Of a stretch of 64,000 nt of DNA, positions 28,543 to 37,703 are shown one piece after another (positions within the stretch are counted from its first letter, which is position 1; each line of letters begins with the position of its first letter). Under the pieces are notes generated by a model, which saw nothing but the letters and a program-made list of their open reading frames with translations, was not told the origin of the DNA and did no database searches. The DNA lies in contig CALUTJ010000005.1 of the NCBI GenBank assembly GCA_944323685.1, forward strand, positions 1-64,000, read 5' to 3'. The DNA comes from Candidatus Gastranaerophilales bacterium. GTDB taxonomy: Bacteria; Cyanobacteriota; Vampirovibrionia; Gastranaerophilales; Gastranaerophilaceae. Made by a program: the position numbers and the translations under genes.

Positions 28543-29634
28543 TTACAACACCCCGAATACCTGTTCTTTAGTGACGTCAGAAGTTATTTCGACTTCGTAA
28601 AGCCTTTTAGGTAAAACAAAGCGCACTTTTCCGCCCTGCGCTTTTTTGTCCAGAAACATTTCGTCATAGAACTTTTCTTTATCAAAATCCTGCATTGGCA
28701 AAATTAAATCGTATTCATCAATTAATTCGCAGGCTTTATTGTAATATTCATCATCAATAAAAGTTTTCAGCAGCGAAAGCTTAAACGCCATTTTCATTCC
28801 CGTTGCAACAGCCTCACCATGGGTGTATACAGTATAATTTGTAAGGTTTTCTATTGTATGGGCAAAGGTGTGCCCGAGGTTTAGAATAGCTCTCAATCCT
28901 TTTTCTGTTTCGTCTTTGCTGACAACACAGGCTTTTAAAGTGCAGCACATATAAATCAGTTCAGACACAACTGCTGAATCCAGAGCAAATATTTTTTGCC
29001 GGTTTTGTTTTAAAAATTCGTACAATCCAAAATCTTTTTCATACCCGCAGGATTTTTCTATAAAAGCATATTTTAAAACTTCTGCCAGACCTGTCTTTAA
29101 TTGTCTTAAATCCAGTGTTTTTAAGACATTTGTGTCAATTATAACGACTTTAGGCTGGTAAAAGGCTCCTATGAGATTTTTTCCGTGTTCATGGTTTATT
29201 GCGACCTTGCCGCCAACTGAAGAATCCACCTGCGCCAGCAGCGTTGTAGGAATCTGAATAAAATCAATGCCGCGCATGTAGCTTGCGGCCGCAAAACCTG
29301 TCATATCTCCAATAACCCCGCCGCCAAAAGCAATTAAACAGTCCTGACGTTCAAGACGATTTTCAACACAGGCATCAATCATCTGTTTTAGTGTTTCAAA
29401 ATTTTTGTATTCTTCGCCGTCTTTTAAAACCAGCCATATTGCATTTTCAATGTTGAGGCTGTCTTTATAGAGTCTTGCAATTGTTTCATTTGTTACTATC
29501 AAAAACTTTTGTGCTTTTGAATACCTTTTAACAAGGTCATCTGCCTTAGAAAGCAACTCTTCTCCGATAATAATATCGTAGCTGTAAGCTGTTTTAGAGG
29601 GAATATTCACTTTTAAATTATGCGGCTGTTTCAT
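28543..29634 (-). CDS. aroB: 3-dehydroquinate synthase
   Basis: The 363-aa enzyme cyclises DAHP to 3-dehydroquinate, step two of the shikimate pathway. Visible features are the NAD-binding GGGVIGDMTGFAAASYMRG, PTTLLAQVDSSVGGKVAIN, and the zinc ligands in LNLGHTFAHTIE and YTHGEAVATGM. It overlaps the end of aroK by 17 bases, so the pair is translationally coupled. Confidence 0.96.
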   Translation of the reverse strand: MKQPHNLKVNIPSKTAYSYDIIIGEELLSKADDLVKRYSKAQKFLIVTNETIARLYKDSLNIENAIWLVLKDGEEYKNFETLKQMIDACVENRLERQDCLIAFGGGVIGDMTGFAAASYMRGIDFIQIPTTLLAQVDSSVGGKVAINHEHGKNLIGAFYQPKVVIIDTNVLKTLDLRQLKTGLAEVLKYAFIEKSCGYEKDFGLYEFLKQNRQKIFALDSAVVSELIYMCCTLKACVVSKDETEKGLRAILNLGHTFAHTIENLTNYTVYTHGEAVATGMKMAFKLSLLKTFIDDEYYNKACELIDEYDLILPMQDFDKEKFYDEMFLDKKAQGGKVRFVLPKRLYEVEITSDVTKEQVFGVL

Positions 29635-30139
29635 ATTTATCTAAAATTTCCTGTACTATTTGCACCAAATCCTTGTTGTCCGTATCAACTTCAAAATCAG
29701 CCATTTTATAAAACGGCTCACGTTTTTGGACAAGCTCTTTGATTCTCTCTTTAGGGTTAGGATGTTTTAAAAGCGGTCTGTTTGTCGCCTTGCGCACTCT
29801 TTCATATAGAGTATCAATTTTGGCAGAAAGATAGAAGACAACTCCGTTTTTTTTCAACAGATTGATATTTTCAATATTTTCTACAATCCCGCCGCCTGTT
29901 GATATTACCTGATTATGGTAGTTGGAGTACTTTTGTATGAGTTCGTGTTCGAGTTTTCTGAAATGTGCCTCGCCGTCTTGTGCAAAAATTTCAGGTATAT
30001 GTTTTTGAGCAAGCTTTTCTATTTCTTTATCCATATCCAGATAAAAAAAGTCCTTAAGTCTATCATCAAGCAGATGTCCGATAGTACTTTTGCCAGCACC
30101 CATCATACCTATTAAAACAATGTTTTTTTTGTCGTCCAC
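29618..30139 (-). CDS. aroK: Shikimate kinase
   Basis: The 173-aa enzyme phosphorylates shikimate with ATP. It has the P-loop GMMGAGKSTIG near the N-terminus, DMDKEIEK (shikimate binding), FRKLEHELI and STGGGIV. The start codon is GTG at 30139. It sits between aroC (ten bases upstream) and aroB (17-base overlap), forming a compact aroC-aroK-aroB operon. Confidence 0.95.
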   Translation of the reverse strand: MDDKKNIVLIGMMGAGKSTIGHLLDDRLKDFFYLDMDKEIEKLAQKHIPEIFAQDGEAHFRKLEHELIQKYSNYHNQVISTGGGIVENIENINLLKKNGVVFYLSAKIDTLYERVRKATNRPLLKHPNPKERIKELVQKREPFYKMADFEVDTDNKDLVQIVQEILDKYETAA

Positions 30140-30149
30140 TTTTGTATTT

Positions 30150-31253
30150 TCAACCTATTAATTTTTTATAGTTTTCAAAATTCTGTTTAATTTCTTCAAT
30201 ACTGTCGCCGCCGAATTTTTCAAGAAACGCATCTGCCAGCACAATAGCGCACATAGCCTCACCGACAACAGCGCAAGCTTCAACAGCACAGGTATCGGAA
30301 CGTTCAAAATGAGCGGTATAAGGTTCTTTAGAAATTATATCAACGGAATTAAGCGTTTTTTTCATTGTTGGTATAGCTTTCATAGTTACGGTCAGAACAA
30401 CAGCTTCACCGTTTGTCATACCGCCTTCTATGCCGCCGGCGTTGTTTGTTTTTCTAAAATATTTTCCGTTTTCACAAAATATTTCGTCATGCATCTGAGA
30501 ACCTTTAAGCTCAGCTGCTTTGCAGCCTGCGCCTAACTCAACAGCTTTTACAGCAGGTATACTCATTAACGCCTGCGCAAGCAGACCGTCTATTCTTCTG
30601 TCCCAGTTTACAAAAGAGCCTAACCCTACAGGCAGATTTTTAAAAGTTATTTCAAATCTTCCGCCTAAGGTGTCGCCGTTTTCTTTGGCGGAATCAATTT
30701 CTTTTTTCATATTTTCTTCATCAAAAGCGCTGCCGATTTGCAGAACTTTTGAAGATGAGGTTATATCAAACTCTTTTAAAAGGCATTGTGCAACCGCTCC
30801 CACGGCAACTCTTGTTGCGGTTTCTCTGGCGCTTGAGCGTTCGAGAATATTTCTCACGTCCTTATGGTTATATTTTAATGCACCCGCAAAATCCGCATGC
30901 CCGGGACGTACACGGGTAATTTTCTTTGCTTCAACAGCCTGTAAAACGTCAGGGTCTTTGAGATTCTGCTCTTCAACAGACATAGGTATCTGCCAGTTTG
31001 CCCAGTCTTTGTTAGTTATTTCAAGACAAACAGGTGCGCCTGTTGTTTTAGAGAATCTGACGCCTGATTTTATCTGCACTTTATCTGTTTCAATCTGCAT
31101 GCGTCCGCCTCTGCCGTAGCCCTGCTGGCGTCTTGCAAGCATTGAATCAATAAAATCTTTATCTATAAAGACATTGGAGGGCATACCTTCAATTATTGCA
31201 TTGAGGCATATACCGTGGGATTCTCCCGAGGTTAAAAATCTGAATTTGTTCAT
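30150..31253 (-). CDS. aroC: Chorismate synthase
   Basis: The 367-aa FMN-dependent enzyme converts EPSP to chorismate. The start is FLTSGESHGICLNAIIEG. The conserved RPGHADFAGALKY, SSARETATRVAVGA and GGIEGGMTNGE blocks are all present. It heads the aro operon. A roughly 130-base gap with the dapL terminator lies upstream. Confidence 0.96.
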   Translation of the reverse strand: MNKFRFLTSGESHGICLNAIIEGMPSNVFIDKDFIDSMLARRQQGYGRGGRMQIETDKVQIKSGVRFSKTTGAPVCLEITNKDWANWQIPMSVEEQNLKDPDVLQAVEAKKITRVRPGHADFAGALKYNHKDVRNILERSSARETATRVAVGAVAQCLLKEFDITSSSKVLQIGSAFDEENMKKEIDSAKENGDTLGGRFEITFKNLPVGLGSFVNWDRRIDGLLAQALMSIPAVKAVELGAGCKAAELKGSQMHDEIFCENGKYFRKTNNAGGIEGGMTNGEAVVLTVTMKAIPTMKKTLNSVDIISKEPYTAHFERSDTCAVEACAVVGEAMCAIVLADAFLEKFGGDSIEEIKQNFENYKKLIG

Positions 31254-31338
31254 TTAACAAGCTTTCTTTTAAATTTTGCTAAAAATAATTATAAGTTAAT
31301 TTTTCATTGCCCGCAATGATTTATTTAAGGCAAAAAAC

Positions 31339-31366
31339 AAAACGGGCAATAGATCTTACCCGTTTT
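31339..31366 (-). terminator. Terminator after dapL
   Basis: The stem AAAACGGG / CCCGTTTT has a 12-base loop and sits 20 bases past the dapL stop. It separates dapL from the aro operon. Confidence 0.7.
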
Positions 31367-31385
31367 GCAAAAATTCATCTAAATC

Positions 31386-32564
31386 TTATTTTGTCATTTT
31401 ATAGCTTATGCCTGCGCGTTTCATGCGTCTTAAAGCTTCTTGAATCTGCTCAACGGGTTTTGTCAAAGCAATTCTAAAGAAACCTTCACCGCATTTGCCG
31501 TAGCCGTTTCCTGGCGGAACAACAACATGAGCTTTTTCAAGCATAACTGTGACAAATTCCTCTGAAGTAAAACCTTCAGGAACAGGCAGCCACAAATAGA
31601 AAGTAGCTTTAGAGGGTTCAACTCTCCAGCCTAAATCTCTTAAGCCTTCTTCCATAACCTCTTTACGTTCTTTGTACATTTGATTAAGCTTGTCTATTTG
31701 TTCCTGCGGTGCGTTGTAAGCTTCAATAGCAGCTTCCTGAATAGCTTTGAATGTACCTGAATCAATATTGTTTTTGATTGTACCAAGAGCCTTGATAGCC
31801 TTAGCATTACCGCAGCAGAAACCAACCCTCCAGCCTGTCATGTTGTAGGATTTTGAATGTGAATAGAATTCTATTGCACAATCCATTGCCCCTTCCACCT
31901 GAAGTACCGAAGGTGCTTTGTAACCATCGTATGTCATTTCTGAATATGCCATATCAGAGCATAAGAGAATATCGTATTTTTTACAAAAATCAACTGCTTT
32001 TTTGTAAAAATCCAAATCAGCAACAGCGGCAGTAGGGTTATTAGGATAATTTAAAAACATCAATTTTGATTTTTTAGCAACTTCTTCAGGAATTGCATCA
32101 AAATCCGGTAAAAATTTGTTTTCTGCTTTTAACGGCATTGAATAAGGCGTACCGCCGGCAAAGATAGTAGCGTTTTTGTAAACAGGATAACCTGGGTCAG
32201 GAACAAGCGTATAGTCTCCGTCATCAACAAATGCAAAGAAAACGTGTGCAATTGCTTCTTTTGAACCGATGTTGCAAAGCATTTCCGTATCAGGATTTAG
32301 CTCAACGCCGAAACGTTTTTTCATCCATTCACAAGACGCTTTTCTAAATTCTACAGTACCGTTATAAGGCGGATAATCATGATTTTTAGGGTTATCAATA
32401 GCTTTGTGCATAGCTTCTACTACAGACGGTATGGTTGGGGTATCAGGATCGCCTATACCCAATGAAATGATATCATGTCCTTTTGCTTTTGCTTCTGCTA
32501 TTTTTCTGTCTATTTCCGCAAACAAATACGGAGGAATTTTATCCAATCTCTGTGATGTTCTCAT
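31386..32564 (-). CDS. dapL: LL-diaminopimelate aminotransferase
   Basis: The 392-aa class I PLP aminotransferase makes LL-diaminopimelate directly from tetrahydrodipicolinate, for lysine and peptidoglycan synthesis. It starts RTSQRLDKIPPYLFAEIDRK, with ISLGIGDPDTPT, FLNYPNNPTAA and SHSKSYNMTGWRVG (PLP lysine), all typical of DapL. The DapL route is known in cyanobacteria, plants, chlamydiae and some anaerobes. AGGAG lies before the ATG. A close relative acting on other substrates cannot be fully excluded. Confidence 0.88.
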   Translation of the reverse strand: MRTSQRLDKIPPYLFAEIDRKIAEAKAKGHDIISLGIGDPDTPTIPSVVEAMHKAIDNPKNHDYPPYNGTVEFRKASCEWMKKRFGVELNPDTEMLCNIGSKEAIAHVFFAFVDDGDYTLVPDPGYPVYKNATIFAGGTPYSMPLKAENKFLPDFDAIPEEVAKKSKLMFLNYPNNPTAAVADLDFYKKAVDFCKKYDILLCSDMAYSEMTYDGYKAPSVLQVEGAMDCAIEFYSHSKSYNMTGWRVGFCCGNAKAIKALGTIKNNIDSGTFKAIQEAAIEAYNAPQEQIDKLNQMYKERKEVMEEGLRDLGWRVEPSKATFYLWLPVPEGFTSEEFVTVMLEKAHVVVPPGNGYGKCGEGFFRIALTKPVEQIQEALRRMKRAGISYKMTK

Positions 32565-32670
32565 TTTATACTCCTATATACTTTTTTATAAAAGATTATA
32601 TCACAAGACAGATTATACAAAACTATTTTGTTGCACAAGGTAAAGAGTATTTTTACAGGTGAGATTTTCA

Positions 32671-32847
32671 TCTAATCTAGTATCGCAGTTGCCGCCTCGA
32701 GCCTTCGAGCCGTCACTGCTCACCTTTGCCTTCTTTTTCGGCTGAACTGTGGTGAAGCCTGAAAAATGGCTTCACTATGTGAACAATGTGACACTCCAAA
32801 AATTCGTTCACGTCGCTTTGCTCCTTATCACGAATTTTTCTCGGACA
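32671..32847 (+). repeat. Palindromic repeat, full 177-bp form (copy C)
   Basis: It is nearly identical to copies A and B. It ends 35 bases from the stop codon of the minus-strand gene at 32883 and lies about 100 bases upstream of the dapL start, so it occupies most of this intergenic gap. Confidence 0.9.
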
Positions 32848-32882
32848 GTTTTATATGGTTAAACGGGCAAAATTTGCCGTTT

Positions 32883-33197
32883 TTAGCTTTTGTTAACCAA
32901 ATTTTTTATGCCGGTCATAATTTTTTCGATAAAACTTTCCGGATTTATCAGTTTTTTATATGTCATAAGAGAAAAGTCTCTTTCTACATCACCTTTATTT
33001 GTTTTAAGTTTAGCGCTGTAGGCAACAACAATTCTGTTTTTCTTAAAATTTCTCACGTTAAAGTGAATAGAATCTTCATTTGTACCGATAGATTCTCCCA
33101 TTTTTTTTAACCTTGAAATTTGTTTATCCGACAAAATATTATTGTGCGAAAGTATTGTGGTTTTCGCTTTAAATGAAGGTGTACTTTGTATTTTCAT
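32883..33197 (-). CDS. Small tagged protein, paralogue of 38990-39325
   Basis: The 104-aa protein begins MKIQSTPSFKAK, the N-terminal tag shared by several local genes. The body aligns with the protein at 38990 over LS-x3-I-x2-L-x-K-x-G-x2-IGT-x2-DSI-x3-VRN. It has no signal peptide or membrane segment. The stop of the transporter gene upstream lies three bases from this coding region in the same direction, so they may be co-transcribed. Function unknown. Confidence 0.65.
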   Translation of the reverse strand: MKIQSTPSFKAKTTILSHNNILSDKQISRLKKMGESIGTNEDSIHFNVRNFKKNRIVVAYSAKLKTNKGDVERDFSLMTYKKLINPESFIEKIMTGIKNLVNKS

Positions 33198-33200
33198 AAT

Positions 33201-34658
33201 TTAAGCAGCTTTCTTTTTAAAACACATCGGCAGACAGATTGAAGCACAAATTAAGGCAGACAAGCCCCAGAATAAAAGTGCACCGTTCCAGCCGAATTTG
33301 TCAACAACAATACCGGTGCCAAGCCCTGAAAGCATTGCACCTACGTAGCCAAACGTTCCGGTAAAGCCGGTAACAGCCGACGCAACTTTTTTAGAGCTTG
33401 ATTCTATAGCACAAACACCGCCGATAAGCATTTGAGGCCCGTAAGTAAAGAAGCCTGAAAAACCTATTAAAAGAATATCTATTACACCGGAACCGTTGAT
33501 TTTAAACACATCTACAAGCGATTTGCCGGTTAATGCAAGAAAAGCGGAGTCAATAAAGTTTGTACCTGTTCCGTTAAAATACAAACCTGTCATACAAATA
33601 ATTACGCCGATTAAAAATATTACGTTAATCGGTGCTCTTGCTCCTTTAAATACTTTATCCGAAATAATACCCGCAGAAATTGTTCCGAAAAATCCAAACA
33701 ACGGCAGGCAGGCAAGTTTCATAGATGCAAGTTCAAGCGAGTTGTCTTTTGCTTCTACAAGATATTTGATAATCCAGTCTTCCGTACCGAATCTGATTAC
33801 ATAAACAAATACATAAGCCATAGCCAGCGCCCATACGGCTTTGTTTGTCAAAACATTTTTCACAAGAATCTGGATATAAGTCATTCCGTCGTCTTGTGTT
33901 TCTGTTTTTGCAGCTTCCTTGACCTTTTCAGGTTCTTTATATTCTTCAATATCAGGAAGCCCGATAGACTGAGGTTTATCTCGCAAACGGTTAAACAGCC
34001 ATACAGCCAGCAATATAGCCATTATACCGGGGATGTAAAAAGCAGCCTGCCAGCCGAATTTTGCAATAACAAAACCCGAAAGAATTACGGCAAGAAAAGT
34101 ACCCGTCTGGTGAGATGTTGACCACATTGCCCATTTTGTAGCTCTTTCAGAATTAGAAAACCAGTAAGTCAAACTCTTTGCTACAGGCGGGAACCCCATT
34201 GACTGGAACCAGCCGTTGCAACCCCAGAAAAATGCAAGCACCCACAAAAGTATTGTGGCACTGGGAAGTCCGAAGAAAGTGAATTTTCCCGGAGTGATAA
34301 CAAAAAAGCTAAGGGCAAAACAAATGTTGGCCAAACCTGCAAGTATCAACCCCGTAGGCAGGAATTTTCTTACATCGGAACGGTCTGCTATCATACCGTT
34401 AACAAATTTGCCTATTGCATAAGTCAGATACAAAGAGCTGCCGATAACCCCGAGTTCAAGATTAGAATACCCGAGTTCCTTACTCATGGACGGAAGGGCT
34501 GCTGCAATATTCTTTTTGCAAAGATAAAACATTGCATAACCGATAAAACATGAATAGAACATTCTCCAGCGAAAATGTGCATATGTTTTGTCTATTTTTT
34601 CTTTATCCGAAATAGGCTCAGCATTAGCCGGCTCTTTAAAAAATTCCAATAATCCCAT
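33201..34658 (-). CDS. MFS transporter, organophosphate:phosphate antiporter (GlpT/UhpT/UhpC) family
   Basis: The protein is about 485 aa with twelve probable membrane segments. The N-terminal part (RWRMFYSCFIGYAMFYLCKK, then A-A-L-P-S-M) and FVNGMIADRSDVRKFLPTGL are typical of the OPA family, which exchanges sugar phosphates or glycerol-3-phosphate for phosphate. WGCNGWFQSMGFPPVAKSL also matches. An upstream TTG at 34673 is possible, but the ATG at 34658 is preferred. The substrate is not determinable. Confidence 0.85.
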   Translation of the reverse strand: MGLLEFFKEPANAEPISDKEKIDKTYAHFRWRMFYSCFIGYAMFYLCKKNIAAALPSMSKELGYSNLELGVIGSSLYLTYAIGKFVNGMIADRSDVRKFLPTGLILAGLANICFALSFFVITPGKFTFFGLPSATILLWVLAFFWGCNGWFQSMGFPPVAKSLTYWFSNSERATKWAMWSTSHQTGTFLAVILSGFVIAKFGWQAAFYIPGIMAILLAVWLFNRLRDKPQSIGLPDIEEYKEPEKVKEAAKTETQDDGMTYIQILVKNVLTNKAVWALAMAYVFVYVIRFGTEDWIIKYLVEAKDNSLELASMKLACLPLFGFFGTISAGIISDKVFKGARAPINVIFLIGVIICMTGLYFNGTGTNFIDSAFLALTGKSLVDVFKINGSGVIDILLIGFSGFFTYGPQMLIGGVCAIESSSKKVASAVTGFTGTFGYVGAMLSGLGTGIVVDKFGWNGALLFWGLSALICASICLPMCFKKKAA

Positions 34659-34857
34659 TCTTACCGCTCTCAATTTTTATTGTTTACTAATGAATTATTT
34701 TTATTATTTCAAAAACATGCTGTGATTACAAACTCAAGACTAATTTTTTATATAGAGATTTAATAATATAATTGTTAATTTTTGTTGCATCAATAGCAAC
34801 AAAATGTCTTTTTGAGGTTTAGCCCAGACAAAGCAAAAAGTTTTGAAAGGATTTTCT

Positions 34858-35676
34858 ATGAATATATCACCTCTTAATTATTCAACACCGTTAACATTTA
34901 AAGGCACAATTAAAGTTCAAACTCAAAGCACAAACGGCGGCGGCGTAAGAACAAAATACTATCAAACAACTAAAAAAGAAGACGGTGAAATCCTTTCGGC
35001 AGCAGTTCACACATTGAGAGAAAACGGTTTTAAATCGGATGTCTACGGAAAAGACACACAGGTTTTTCATAAAACGCTTGAAAAAATCATAGGCGCACCG
35101 ATTCCGCAGCCAGGTCTCGGAAACCAAAAGTCTTTGATTATGGGCGGTTTTAATGACTTTGATTATTACAAACCCGACAAATACACATCTTCATACAACA
35201 AAATTTTCTATAAAGATGACACAATGAGTTCACCCAAAAGCGTTGTCACTGTTGACCTTATGCAGCCGGAAGAAAGACTTGAAGCCGCTAAAGAGTCTAT
35301 GGCAAGAATAAGAAACAGATTGGCTAATATTACAAAAACCTCAATAAATCCGAGGTTAAATCCTGTTTTATTGAACTATACGGAATGTAAAAAAGAAGAT
35401 TATGCAACAATTGAAGAAGTTTTAAACAAAACACTTTATTACCTTGACGGAAATATAGGCGGCGCTGATTTTGTCGATAAAGCCCCCGTGTTTGATAATG
35501 CACAGGAAGCTTACGATACACTGGTTGAAGGTTTAAATAAAACAACAAAAACCGGTCATATTTTATACGGATTTGCCCCAAATGAAAAACCGGCAGACCT
35601 CGGCAAAGAAGATATGAACAGCATAAGACGCGCTGTTTATTATCTTAATGCAGTACAGGCATCGAAACAGATTTAA
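34858..35676 (+). CDS. Hypothetical tagged protein (TFKG)
   Basis: The protein is 272 aa from the ATG at 34858, with GAAAGGA just upstream; a TTG five codons earlier is less likely. It begins MNISPLNYSTPLTFKG, a clear example of the local N-terminal tag. No domain is recognised; residues 140-230 are mixed helix and strand. It converges with rarA and overlaps its stop by four bases. Confidence 0.62.
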   Translation: MNISPLNYSTPLTFKGTIKVQTQSTNGGGVRTKYYQTTKKEDGEILSAAVHTLRENGFKSDVYGKDTQVFHKTLEKIIGAPIPQPGLGNQKSLIMGGFNDFDYYKPDKYTSSYNKIFYKDDTMSSPKSVVTVDLMQPEERLEAAKESMARIRNRLANITKTSINPRLNPVLLNYTECKKEDYATIEEVLNKTLYYLDGNIGGADFVDKAPVFDNAQEAYDTLVEGLNKTTKTGHILYGFAPNEKPADLGKEDMNSIRRAVYYLNAVQASKQI

Positions 35677-36998
35677 TCACTGCTGTGTGATTTTTTCCAG
35701 TTTTTAATTCTTTCTAACTTATCTTTATATTTTGCCTCAAGCCCCTGCTCTGTCGGATGATAGTACTCTTTTCCGGCAAGAGAATCAGGCAGACACTGCA
35801 TGGTTGTCAGTTTTTCTTTAGTATCATGTGCATATTGATAACCTTTGCCGTAGTTTAATTCCTTCATTAATTTTGTCGGAGCATTTCTTATCACAAGAGG
35901 TACGGGTTCTGCAATTTCTTTTATAGCATCTTTTTTTGCGGTTTCATAAGCGATATAAAGAGCGTTTGATTTTGGAGCAAGCGACATATAAACTACAGCC
36001 TGTGTCAAGTGTACAGAGCACTCGGGCATCCCTATAAAATGGCAGGCCTGATATGCAGCAACCGCTATCTCCAGCGCATGCGGATCAGCAAGCCCGACAT
36101 CTTCACTTGCGAATCTTGTTATTCTTCTGGCAACATACAACGGGTCTTCACCTGCTTCCAGCATTCTGGCAAGCCAGTACACCGCCGCATCAGGGTCAGA
36201 GTTACGCATCGATTTATGCAGAGCAGAAATTATATTGTAATGTTCTTCTCCGTTTTTGTCATACAACAATGATTTTTTAGAAATACACTGTTCAAGAGTT
36301 TCCTCTGTTACCGTAATGCTGCCATTTTTGTCGGTCGTTGCGTTTAAAACGACCATTTCAAGCGTAGTAAGGGCATTTCTGGCATCACCGTTTGCAAATT
36401 TTGCAACAATTTCAAGCTGTTCATCAGAAATATTAACTCTTTGATTACCAAAACCTCTTGGGTCATTGATTGCGTTTTTTAATAACGCTGTCAAATCCTG
36501 CGTGCTAAGCGGCTGCAGCACAAAAACTTTACAACGGGAAAGCAAAGCTCCGTTGACCTCAAAAGACGGATTTTCCGTGGTAGCACCAATAAGTATAATG
36601 CTGCCTTTTTCCACAAACGGCAAAAACGCGTCTTGCTGCGCTTTGTTAAAACGATGGATTTCATCAACAAAAACAATGGTTTTTTGTCCCATTTTTCTGG
36701 CTTCTTCAGCTTGAGTCATAACAGCCTTTATTTCTTTTATTCCGCTTGTCACTGCGGAAAAATTTATAAAAACGGAATTTGTTTTATTAGCAATTATGCT
36801 TGCGAGCGTAGTTTTGCCGACACCAGGAGGCCCCCAAAAAATTAGAGAAGAAATTTTATCTTCTTCTATCAATTTACGCAAAATTTTGCCTTCACCTATC
36901 AAATGGGTTTGGCCAACAAATTCGTCCAAACTTTGCGGTCTTAAACGCGATGCCAGAGGCTGATTGTTTTCGTTATCAAATATACTCTTTTGTTCCAT
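35673..36998 (-). CDS. rarA: Replication-associated recombination ATPase RarA/MgsA
   Basis: The 441-aa AAA+ ATPase of the clamp-loader clade acts at stalled replication forks. It has PLASRLRPQSLDEFVGQTHL, Walker A WGPPGVGKTTLA, Walker B FVDEIHRFNKAQQDAFLP and sensor IGATTENPSFEVNGALLSR. The C-terminal tetramerisation part has ARMLEAGEDPLYVARR and MPECSVHLTQAVVYMSLAPK. It is full length. Confidence 0.95.
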   Translation of the reverse strand: MEQKSIFDNENNQPLASRLRPQSLDEFVGQTHLIGEGKILRKLIEEDKISSLIFWGPPGVGKTTLASIIANKTNSVFINFSAVTSGIKEIKAVMTQAEEARKMGQKTIVFVDEIHRFNKAQQDAFLPFVEKGSIILIGATTENPSFEVNGALLSRCKVFVLQPLSTQDLTALLKNAINDPRGFGNQRVNISDEQLEIVAKFANGDARNALTTLEMVVLNATTDKNGSITVTEETLEQCISKKSLLYDKNGEEHYNIISALHKSMRNSDPDAAVYWLARMLEAGEDPLYVARRITRFASEDVGLADPHALEIAVAAYQACHFIGMPECSVHLTQAVVYMSLAPKSNALYIAYETAKKDAIKEIAEPVPLVIRNAPTKLMKELNYGKGYQYAHDTKEKLTTMQCLPDSLAGKEYYHPTEQGLEAKYKDKLERIKNWKKSHSSD

Positions 36999-37123
36999 TT
37001 TCGTTTATTTTGCGATGGCTGTTCAGTTCTTATGAAAAACTCTTATCTGCTACAATTTTAGCATAACAGAACAAATCAAAACAAAATAGCAAAAATATTT
37101 TTTTCTTGTTTTAAATCTAACAA

Positions 37124-37678
37124 ATGAACAATGTGATATCCTTCGGGGCAAGTTTTGTACAAAAACTCCCGATAAAAAAATATTCATACGAAACAAAAAC
37201 ATATACGCCTGATTATGCTTCTATGGCGGAATTAAACCCGTATGATAAAAACGATGTTGACTCCGTATACGAAATAGCAAGAGATTTTGGCGGAGACAGT
37301 TACGCTAGCAATATTTATTATGATATAAAATCCGCATCTCATAGAGATAAAAACAAATATAATATCAGATTTTTTGTTCTGACAAGACAAAAAGATAACT
37401 TTGAAAAAATACAAGATATAGATGTGCTCGGCATTGCGGAAATTCATCAAATAAATGACAGGGAAATAGATATTGATTATATTCAGACACACCCTAAATA
37501 CGTGTACCCTGTCGGGCCAAAATATATCAAAAGAATCGGAACAGCTATACTAAATTACTTCAAACAGGATAACGACAAAATTTCATTGCTTTCAGGAAAT
37601 CACGCTTTCTATAGAAAAAACGGTTTTAAAAAAATTTCACCTAACGGAAATCGTATGCTATGGGTAAGAGAAAAATAA
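37124..37678 (+). CDS. Tagged GNAT-fold acetyltransferase-like protein
   Basis: The 184-aa protein begins MNNVISFGASF (tag). The C-terminal 90 residues look like a GNAT acetyltransferase: DIDYIQTHPKY (strand beta4), RIGTAILNYF (acetyl-CoA-binding helix region), and SLLSGNHAFYRKNGFKKI (the typical end of GNAT folds). The classical Q/R-x2-G-x-G/A motif is replaced by KYIKRIGTA, still compatible. No Shine-Dalgarno is obvious. It may be an effector-type acetyltransferase. Confidence 0.6.
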   Translation: MNNVISFGASFVQKLPIKKYSYETKTYTPDYASMAELNPYDKNDVDSVYEIARDFGGDSYASNIYYDIKSASHRDKNKYNIRFFVLTRQKDNFEKIQDIDVLGIAEIHQINDREIDIDYIQTHPKYVYPVGPKYIKRIGTAILNYFKQDNDKISLLSGNHAFYRKNGFKKISPNGNRMLWVREK

Positions 37679-37703
37679 TTTTTGTTTTATAATATATAGT
37701 TAT